DNA of 64,000 nucleotides from positions 1-64,000 of the forward strand of contig JAFUWV010000011.1 of NCBI GenBank assembly GCA_017477325.1, given 5' to 3'. The position numbers were made by a program, and so were the translations under genes. Position 1 is the first letter of the stretch. Each line of letters begins with the position of its first letter. The notes below the pieces were generated by a model. That model made no database searches. It had not been told where the DNA came from and was given only the letters and a program-made list of their open reading frames with translations. This document shows positions 19,084 through 25,172 of this stretch, one piece after another. This DNA comes from Paludibacteraceae bacterium (GTDB lineage: Bacteria; Bacteroidota; Bacteroidia; Bacteroidales; Paludibacteraceae).

Positions 19084-19118
19084 CAGTAAGGATGCCGAAC
19101 AGGCATCCTTACTGGTTT
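19084..19118. terminator. hairpin terminator after DUF4332 gene
   Basis: A 13-bp perfect stem (CAGTAAGGATGCC with its complement) and a 5-nt loop (GAACA) precede a short T run. It lies between convergent genes and may serve both. Confidence 0.7.
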
Positions 19119-19165
19119 AATAGGAGTTATAGAGCATATAGCACATAGTGCCGGTAAAAACGGCA

Positions 19166-19741
19166 TCAACTGCCTATGATTCTAGCACTTACCAAGCCTG
19201 ATTTCGCACCTGCAACATAACTGACAGGGTCACTGCCGTTGCGAACAAGGTTGTCGAGATACATAGGTTGCCCGACAAGGAAACAAGCAGCATTGAAAGT
19301 GTCGCCGACAATGAGTTTGCTGTTCTGATTCTCAACGACAGTGAAACCTGTGCCTCCATTGTAACGGAACCGGCAACGACGGTTAGGCAACCACTCCACT
19401 TCCACCACTTCGCCCACATACAGGTCTTCTGCTCTGATGCCGGAGGTAGTGAAAATGTCGCTCTCTGTGTCAGACACCTCGCTCAGGTGCTGCAAATAAG
19501 CCTCCCAGTCATCGTAGCCGAGAAAGCGTGAGAGCAGACAGAGAGTGCTCCGACGGGTAGTGTCAGCCCCTTCTATATAGCCCCAAAGACGCTTGAGGGT
19601 AGTGGGAGAGATGTTCTCATGCAGGCGCTCCCACACTACACCTGACAGAAACTCAAAGTCGTGCGGTGTGCGTATGCGGCGCTTCACGTTGTGCTCAATG
19701 TCTCGCCTGAGCGACACAATTTCAGATGATTTCTTGTTCAT
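19166..19741 (-). CDS. Bacteroidetes-specific protein with LKRLWGY motif
   Basis: The 191-residue product has an N-terminal helical part (about residues 1-85) with SPTTLKRLWGYIEGADTTRRSTLCLLSRFLGYDDWEAYL, a pattern that recurs in Bacteroidetes proteins of unknown function and looks like a small DNA-binding or interaction module. A beta-rich part follows (YVGEVVEVEWLPNRRCRFRYNGG). A regulatory role is only a guess. Two promoters precede it; the proximal one starts about 19758, favouring the ATG at 19741 over 19795. The distal one shares a 19-bp element with the 29.4-kb lipoprotein promoter. Confidence 0.65.
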   Translation of the reverse strand: MNKKSSEIVSLRRDIEHNVKRRIRTPHDFEFLSGVVWERLHENISPTTLKRLWGYIEGADTTRRSTLCLLSRFLGYDDWEAYLQHLSEVSDTESDIFTTSGIRAEDLYVGEVVEVEWLPNRRCRFRYNGGTGFTVVENQNSKLIVGDTFNAACFLVGQPMYLDNLVRNGSDPVSYVAGAKSGLVSARIIGS

Positions 19742-19764
19742 AAACGGACAACGATTTAGCAGTG

Positions 19765-19795
19765 CAAAGGTAGTGAAAATTATTGTGTTATACAA
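19765..19795 (-). promoter_or_regulatory. proximal promoter of the 19166-19741 gene
   Basis: On the minus strand TTG (19793-19795) and TACCTTTG (19765-19772) are 20 bp apart, with the start of transcription predicted near 19758. Confidence 0.65.
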
Positions 19796-19820
19796 ATAAA
19801 TGTGACAATAAATTCAGTGG

Positions 19821-19868
19821 CAAAGGTATTGCTTTCCGGCAGTCTGTGCAAAGTCCTTGTTGGTCCTT
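19821..19868 (-). promoter_or_regulatory. distal promoter with 19-bp upstream element
   Basis: On the minus strand TTG (19849-19851) and TACCTTTG (19821-19828) are 20 bp apart. Overlapping and extending upstream of the -33 box is AAGGACCAACAAGGACTTT (19850-19868), two AAGGAC hexamers 10 bp apart. The same 19 bp occur at 29447-29465 at the identical distance (22 bp) from that promoter's -7 box. This looks like an activator site. Confidence 0.6.
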
Positions 19869-20120
19869 TATATGTCCTATATATTTGTAAAGCGAGTAAA
19901 TTATATGAGAGTGGAGCCGTCAAGCTCCCCTGCTCATTTTAAGAAAATATATTGCATTTGGTTTTAGTTGTAACCTGAATCATCCTTCCATCGGGCATGA
20001 GAATGAAAGTGTCAGATTTTTTAACCCCATATTTGTACATATCGAATAAAAGTATTACCTTTGCAGCGAGTTACAAACGTAATAGCCATTTCGGAAATAC
20101 ATATTACAAATTTTAGAAAT
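19869..20120. other. intergenic region upstream of AAA ATPase
   Basis: Together with the promoters at 19765-19868, this completes a gene-free stretch of about 380 bp. It contains a weak hairpin near 19912-19931 (GTGGAGC/GCTCCCC) with some likeness to hairpins at 22887 and 23874, and the ATPase promoter at 20032-20063. Nothing else is recognisable. Confidence 0.4.
20032..20063 (+). promoter_or_regulatory. promoter of AAA ATPase gene
   Basis: TTTG (20032-20035) and TACCTTTG (20056-20063) are 20 bp apart. The predicted start near 20070 rules out the in-frame ATG at 20061 and supports 20121. Confidence 0.72.
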
Positions 20121-21437
20121 ATGAAATTCTTTGATCGGGCACGAGAAACAGAGAGCCTTTTGCAGATTTTGGAGCAATCAAAACAGCATGCTCAATTTAC
20201 AATTCTTACAGGCAGGCGTCGTATAGGCAAAACGACATTGGTGTTTCATGCTTATAGCAATATCCCCTTTTTATATTTTTTTGTTAGTAAAAAGGCAGAG
20301 AGCGAACTTTGTGAGAGTTGGCAACAAGAAATATCTGCCAAGTTTAAGGTTCCAATGCTTGGGAAAGCAAGCAGATTTGCTGATATATTCGACTATATAA
20401 TGCAGTTTGCCAAGCAGCAGCAAGTTACATTATTTATAGATGAGTTTCAGGAGTTTCTGAGAATCAATCCGTCGGTTTATAGCGACATGCAAAAGATATG
20501 GGATATAAATAAATCGGAAGCAAAAATAAACTTGATTGTCGGAGGTTCGGTTCAAACTCTCATTCATAAGATATTTGAAGACAAGAAAGAGCCATTGTAT
20601 AATCGTCAGACAGCGCTGATAAAACTCAAACGCTTTCCGCCATCTGTCCTCAAACAGATACTCAATAACCATAATCCCCAGTACACGAAGGACGATTTGC
20701 TGGCATTGTATTGTTTCACCGGCGGTGTAGCTAAATACGTAGAGTTGCTGATGGACAATGGTGCAACTACACGTCGGAAAATGATTGAGACAATCATCAA
20801 GCAAGATTCTGTTTTCCTGTCTGAAGGCAAAAACTTGCTTATAGAAGAGTTTGGCAAAGACTATGGCATATACTTCTCAATCATCTCTGCTATCGCTTCG
20901 GGACATAACCAAAGGAGTCAGATAGAAAACATGATTGGAAAAGAAATAGGTGGGTATCTGAGTATGTTGGAAGACACCTATGGAGTAATAACCAAACATA
21001 AGCCATTGTTTGCAACGACCAACAGCAATGTTCGTTATCGACTTGATGACCCGTTCTTGATATTCTGGTTCCGGTTTGTCTTCAAATTCAATTATATGGT
21101 TGAGATTGATGCTTATGAAGCATTGAGAGAAATAGTAGAACGAGACTATGAATCATATTCCAGCAAACTGCTTGAATACTATTTTAAGGACAAGATGATT
21201 GAATCAAAGCAGTTTACAAGAATTGATACATGGTGGAGTCGCAATGGAGAAAATGAGATAGATTTGATAGCCATCAACGAACTGCAAAAAACAGCAGTTT
21301 TCTACGAGGTTAAGCGGCAGGCGAAAGACATAGATATCAGTCTGTTGGAGACACGAAAGGAAACTTTCTTAACTGCTACCCGTCAGTTGAAAAGATATGA
21401 TATAAGTTGCAAGGGCTTGTCAATGCAAGATATGTAA
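20121..21437 (+). CDS. AAA ATPase with DUF234 C-terminus
   Basis: The 438-residue product has an archaeal-type ATPase domain: Walker A GRRRIGKTTL (about residue 32), Walker B LFIDEFQEF (about 110), sensor-like VGGSVQTLI (about 140). The C-terminal DUF234-like region contains YRLDDPFLIFWFRFVF and a PDDEXK-like stretch (ENEIDLIAINELQKTAVFYEVK, D-x(n)-ExK). Such proteins are common in gut Bacteroidales and archaea; the function is unknown, with a nuclease-linked ATPase role possible. It lies just upstream of an AbiE pair but has its own promoter. Confidence 0.82.
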   Translation: MKFFDRARETESLLQILEQSKQHAQFTILTGRRRIGKTTLVFHAYSNIPFLYFFVSKKAESELCESWQQEISAKFKVPMLGKASRFADIFDYIMQFAKQQQVTLFIDEFQEFLRINPSVYSDMQKIWDINKSEAKINLIVGGSVQTLIHKIFEDKKEPLYNRQTALIKLKRFPPSVLKQILNNHNPQYTKDDLLALYCFTGGVAKYVELLMDNGATTRRKMIETIIKQDSVFLSEGKNLLIEEFGKDYGIYFSIISAIASGHNQRSQIENMIGKEIGGYLSMLEDTYGVITKHKPLFATTNSNVRYRLDDPFLIFWFRFVFKFNYMVEIDAYEALREIVERDYESYSSKLLEYYFKDKMIESKQFTRIDTWWSRNGENEIDLIAINELQKTAVFYEVKRQAKDIDISLLETRKETFLTATRQLKRYDISCKGLSMQDM

Positions 21438-21514
21438 TTTCCTCAGCGAAGAGCCGCATTATTATAGTTTAATGCCTATCAAGAAGAAATTTCTGCATTT
21501 TTGAGTTGGAAAGC

Positions 21515-21545
21515 TTGTATATTCTAAAAAATCGAAGTATCTTTG
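21515..21545 (+). promoter_or_regulatory. promoter of AbiE-type operon
   Basis: TTG (21515-21517) and TATCTTTG (21538-21545) are 20 bp apart. Transcription would start about 21552, after the upstream in-frame ATG at 21543, so the ATG at 21585 is preferred for the antitoxin. Confidence 0.72.
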
Positions 21546-21584
21546 TACGCTGAAACTGAAAATAATTTACAATTACAGCTTACG

Positions 21585-22151
21585 ATGAACATCATTAACA
21601 CTATATTATCCAGTAACAGAACGGTATTTACCACACAGTGGCTAACGATGATGGATAGCAGCAGAACGCGCGAATCAATAAATAATTCGCTGCGTTACTA
21701 TGCCCGAACCGGAGCTATCCGCTCTCCGAGGAATGGAATATACACCAAATCCACTTACGACGTGCAAGAGATGGCATGTACATTGTTAAAACCAAGTTAT
21801 ATCTCGCTTGAATACGTTTTAGCTCGTGCAGGTGTAACATTCCAATATAGTTCTGAGGTTACCTGTATCAGTTATCAAACTCGTACTATCGAGGTGGATG
21901 GACAGGCCTATTCATTCCGCAAAATAAATCCTATTATCTGGACAAACATGCAAGGCATAGAACAGAGAGATAACATTGCCATCGCTACCCCTGAGCGGGC
22001 ATTTCTGGATATGATGTACTTGAGTGCAGGCCAATGTTACTTCGACAATCTGCACCCGTTGAACAAAAAGAAAGTCCTACAATTATTACCTCTGTATAAT
22101 TCACCCACATTAACCAAGCGTGTGGAGGCGCTACTCAATGGATCTAAATAA
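21585..22151 (+). CDS. AbiEi-type antitoxin
   Basis: AbiEi proteins are transcriptional repressors and antitoxins of type IV toxin-antitoxin systems. The 188-residue product has an N-terminal winged-helix part (SSRTRESINNSLRYYARTGAIRSPRNGIY) and the C-terminal antitoxin region with the typical IATPERAFLDMMYL segment. Its 3' end overlaps the next gene by 14 nt, so toxin translation is probably coupled. It is likely to repress the promoter at 21515, by analogy with characterised AbiE systems. Confidence in the pair is high; its activity is untested. Confidence 0.85.
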   Translation: MNIINTILSSNRTVFTTQWLTMMDSSRTRESINNSLRYYARTGAIRSPRNGIYTKSTYDVQEMACTLLKPSYISLEYVLARAGVTFQYSSEVTCISYQTRTIEVDGQAYSFRKINPIIWTNMQGIEQRDNIAIATPERAFLDMMYLSAGQCYFDNLHPLNKKKVLQLLPLYNSPTLTKRVEALLNGSK

Positions 22152-22833
22152 ACATCGGTACTACATGATGCAAGTGCTGCTTGCTATCTTTCGCCATCCG
22201 GAGTTATGCAAGTTGCTTGCCTTCAAAGGCGGTACATCGCTTATGCTCTTTCATGGATTAACACGCTTCTCCACGGATTTGGATTTCAATCTATTAGATG
22301 CCTCTCAAACGGAGTATGTATATAGAGAGTTGCGCAAATTGCTTTTGAAATTCGGTACGATTGATGACGAAGCGATTAAGTTCTATGGTCCGATTTTAGT
22401 GCTTAACTACGAAAAGGGCGAGCGGATGCTAAAAGTGGAGGTAAGCAATAGAGAGTACCCTAATCATTATGAGATCCGCTCATTGTTGGGAACAGATATC
22501 CGAGTAATGACTTTGCCGGATATGTTTGCGCATAAACTATGTGCGTTAGGCGAACGTATTACGCCCCGAGATATCTATGATGTATGGTTCTTTTTGCAAA
22601 AACGCACAGAAATCAATGAAGAAATTGTAAAACTGCGTACCAACCTCACTGTGAGCGAATATGCTCAGCAATGCGCAGAAAAGATCCGTGGATTTAGTTC
22701 GCGAGCGTTAATGCAAGGTCTTGGCGAAGTGCTGACAGATAATCCGTCAAAGAACTTTGCGCGTCAACACCTGATCCCTGAAACAGCATCAGCGTTAGAG
22801 CTCTTTGCCGCTTGTCCGTTGATAGCACAATAA
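22138..22833 (+). CDS. AbiEii-type nucleotidyltransferase toxin
   Basis: AbiEii toxins are DNA-polymerase-beta-like nucleotidyltransferases; related toxins transfer nucleotides to tRNA or other targets and can abort phage infection. The 231-residue product shows the motif KGGTSLMLFHGLTRFSTDLDFNL (about residues 28-50) with GG...D-x-D, and the conserved MTLPDMFAHKLCALGERITPRDIYDVWFFL. The start at 22138 is inside the antitoxin gene. All catalytic residues expected by eye are present, so the toxin looks intact. A strong hairpin follows. Confidence 0.88.
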   Translation: MDLNKHRYYMMQVLLAIFRHPELCKLLAFKGGTSLMLFHGLTRFSTDLDFNLLDASQTEYVYRELRKLLLKFGTIDDEAIKFYGPILVLNYEKGERMLKVEVSNREYPNHYEIRSLLGTDIRVMTLPDMFAHKLCALGERITPRDIYDVWFFLQKRTEINEEIVKLRTNLTVSEYAQQCAEKIRGFSSRALMQGLGEVLTDNPSKNFARQHLIPETASALELFAACPLIAQ

Positions 22834-22886
22834 CATTTTTTCTGCAGTACGTACAGATTATTTGCCTGCATCGGCGGATATTAAAT

Positions 22887-22917
22887 AATCAGGGGAGCCG
22901 CATGGCTCCCCTGATTT
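22887..22917. terminator. terminator after AbiE pair
   Basis: A 12-13 bp perfect stem (ATCAGGGGAGCC with its complement) has a 4-nt loop (GCAT) and is followed by TTTAT. It lies about 55 bp after the toxin gene, before a convergent gene. Confidence 0.75.
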
Positions 22918-22986
22918 ATGTTTACGAAAAGATATTGTGCTTGGTCTTGGAGACTTTATTGAAAATAGATGGTATCTTATATTCAA

Positions 22987-23832
22987 TTATTTCTTACTCC
23001 AACCCGCATCTCGTAGAGCGTTAAGTACGATGTCGTATTTTTCCCAGACATCTATGTAGGGGTAGCCGTCCATACGGCTAAAATCATCAATCGTTATTTC
23101 TTCTAATCGATTACCTAAAAGTAGCAGGCGACAACCCTCATACTCATCTTCATAACATTGCAATGGTTTGGGATATACGTAAGTAACGGTATCTGCTTTA
23201 ATCGCAATAGGTGCACTCCATCGTTTGTCGTCGTAGAATGTTGAACGCGGGCATAATGTCAGATTGAGAACATTCCCTTCAACTATATTTTCTTTGAACT
23301 TCGGAGAAAGGAAAAACAAATCTTCGTCTGTCCATTTGTCTGCACCTTGCACATCAACATCTTCTATATAGTTATTGATGAAGAATTTATAATTACTTTG
23401 ACTAGATTTGGCTATTTTCAATTTTGTTATATTGCTTGTACACCTGATTATCGGTTCTTTATGTGGATGGAATATGTCATTCCACAAACTGAAATCAAAT
23501 TCTCCTTCACCGATGAATGTAATAAAATCAATTTTAGGTATGTATCTGCCAAAGATAGCACAAAACTTAGAGATAGTGTTGATATTCTTCTGTTGTAGGC
23601 TCCATGCTTCATTATAATCTTCTATCGGACGAATGAATCTTGCTGGCATTGTCACTTTCTCTAATTGCGTACAATCAGCAAACGTTTCTGCCGAAATATT
23701 TTGCACCGATTCCGGAATAACTAATTCCTTGACAGAACCTAAATAACCATCTATAGAATCTTTACATATTTCTGTCACTCCGTTTGGGATAATCAGTTTC
23801 CCATCCGATACTTCATATTTTGTGTCTGTCAT
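22987..23832 (-). CDS. BspA-like leucine-rich repeat protein
   Basis: The 281-residue product begins MTDTKYEVSDGKLIIPNGVTEICKDS and contains LRR_5 (BspA/Treponema) repeats such as VKELVIPESVQNISAETFADCTQLEKVTMPARF. No signal peptide is visible, which is unusual for the family, so it may be cytoplasmic. BspA-like repeats normally mediate protein binding. The C-terminal two thirds have no clear repeats. It is convergent with the AbiE pair and downstream of an unknown gene. An ATG at 23862 is possible but the extension looks non-coding. Confidence 0.65.
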   Translation of the reverse strand: MTDTKYEVSDGKLIIPNGVTEICKDSIDGYLGSVKELVIPESVQNISAETFADCTQLEKVTMPARFIRPIEDYNEAWSLQQKNINTISKFCAIFGRYIPKIDFITFIGEGEFDFSLWNDIFHPHKEPIIRCTSNITKLKIAKSSQSNYKFFINNYIEDVDVQGADKWTDEDLFFLSPKFKENIVEGNVLNLTLCPRSTFYDDKRWSAPIAIKADTVTYVYPKPLQCYEDEYEGCRLLLLGNRLEEITIDDFSRMDGYPYIDVWEKYDIVLNALRDAGWSKK

Positions 23833-23873
23833 AGTTCGTATGCAGTTACCTATACCCTGCAAGGTTTATATAA

Positions 23874-23912
23874 AGCAGAGGATCGGTCAGACTCCCCTGC
23901 CTTTATTATTAT
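23874..23912 (-). terminator. hairpin between unknown gene and LRR gene
   Basis: On the minus strand GCAGGGGA and TCCTCTGC (one mismatch) form a stem followed by TTTAT, a plausible terminator for the gene at 24085-24963. Its sequence resembles the terminator at 22887. Confidence 0.45.
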
Positions 23913-24084
23913 CTGTTTATATTTACTTATCTGACTTGAGTCCTTTGCAGTTTTCAGAGTCTGCCGTAAGGTGTGAGGATATGAACTTAGCCATCTATAA
24001 GCACCTTAGTCGGGGAGTGAATTCAGGGTTGTTATTTCACAGTATATATGGTTTTGATGTACTCATTTTTGGGCACTGCACTTA

Positions 24085-24963
24085 CTATACTTTTCTGTTA
24101 TTCATTATGTAAAGCACATTAAACTGTTGACAATAATCTCGTCTGTACATTGCAAATCCAATCAATGTATCATCAAGTAATTTAGTTACAGGCAGATTTG
24201 TTCGCATTGACAATTCATCAAAATTATCCTTGTGGTTATTATATAGTTTGGCTAATTGCTTATGGAAACTGATTGTCCAAGTAACTTGCTTTTCATATTC
24301 CCTATTGGAAGGTAAATCCAATCCATGGTAATCAGAAAAATAATTAACTGTATATGTCCTATCCAAAGGAATAAGCACCTGCGGCATAAAGAAATGTAAA
24401 GTCTTTGCTATCGTAACGAACTGATTTGATTTAGAAAGTCTTAAATTCTTATATAGTCTCAACAGAATCTTGCTAATTTGTTTAGTTTTGATATCATTAC
24501 AAAAATCTATCAACTGATATTCGTTAAGTTCATCAATTGTCGGTTTCATTTTGAGCAGTGAATTATTAAATGTGACTTGGTCTGTCAGTTGCGCCCCACG
24601 CGAGTTCATGTTCCATTCTGCTAATGTCTCCCATATTAAATTAGTTTGGCTAAATAATTCTTCATATGGAGTTTTTAATAGTTTCTGATATAAACCTCCT
24701 GATTTGTTCTCTAACTGATCATTAGCTCTATAACTAGTCAGACAAAAAAACACACACCTACGAATGATCTCAAATGAACTGAAGTCTTCAATAAGATTCC
24801 TATTCCATTCATCTTTATCAATATTGCGTCTTGTTGCTTGTTTAGTTAATATGGGCAAATTGATGCCATAGACCTTTGCTAACTCTCCCGCTTGCTGCGG
24901 GGAAATACAATTCTTAGCACTTTTACCATGCTGAATTGATATAAACAATGAATAATCATTCAT
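24085..24963 (-). CDS. unrecognised helical protein
   Basis: The 292-residue product has no signal peptide or transmembrane segment and looks mainly helical. A conserved-looking stretch, FVTIAKTLHFFMPQVLIPLDRTYTVNYF (about residues 188-215), recalls small helical proteins in which a tryptophan or histidine and an Asp precede a conserved aromatic, but no family could be named. Its base composition is AT-rich and it lies between an LRR gene and the envelope-repeat operon, in the accessory region. A defence role would be inference from position only. Confidence 0.55.
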   Translation of the reverse strand: MNDYSLFISIQHGKSAKNCISPQQAGELAKVYGINLPILTKQATRRNIDKDEWNRNLIEDFSSFEIIRRCVFFCLTSYRANDQLENKSGGLYQKLLKTPYEELFSQTNLIWETLAEWNMNSRGAQLTDQVTFNNSLLKMKPTIDELNEYQLIDFCNDIKTKQISKILLRLYKNLRLSKSNQFVTIAKTLHFFMPQVLIPLDRTYTVNYFSDYHGLDLPSNREYEKQVTWTISFHKQLAKLYNNHKDNFDELSMRTNLPVTKLLDDTLIGFAMYRRDYCQQFNVLYIMNNRKV

Positions 24964-25052
24964 ATTATTAAATTTACTTTAGCTTGTAATATGTTAAATA
25001 TTTCGTTTTGCCTCCTCTTTCGGCGAACCCCGTTGTTATTATATTTATTGGT

Positions 25053-25112
25053 CATTTTCTTAGCAGTGGTGCCTTGCACCTGAAGCTGCATGCACCACCT
25101 GCTAAGAAAATG
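25053..25112. repeat. 60-bp near-perfect palindrome
   Basis: The arms CATTTTCTTAGCAG and CTGCTAAGAAAATG (14 bp perfect) continue after a small bulge with GGTGC/GCACC, and the 19-nt loop itself holds TGCA repeats. It lies 60 bp downstream of the FN3-repeat gene. It has no U run on either strand, so it is not a normal terminator. It may be a mobile-element remnant or an mRNA-protecting 3' structure. Confidence 0.6.
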
Positions 25113-25172
25113 TTATATGTCTGTTGCCTTTTGCATTCTCGGGTTGAGATGCACAAGGGTTAATTCTAATAG

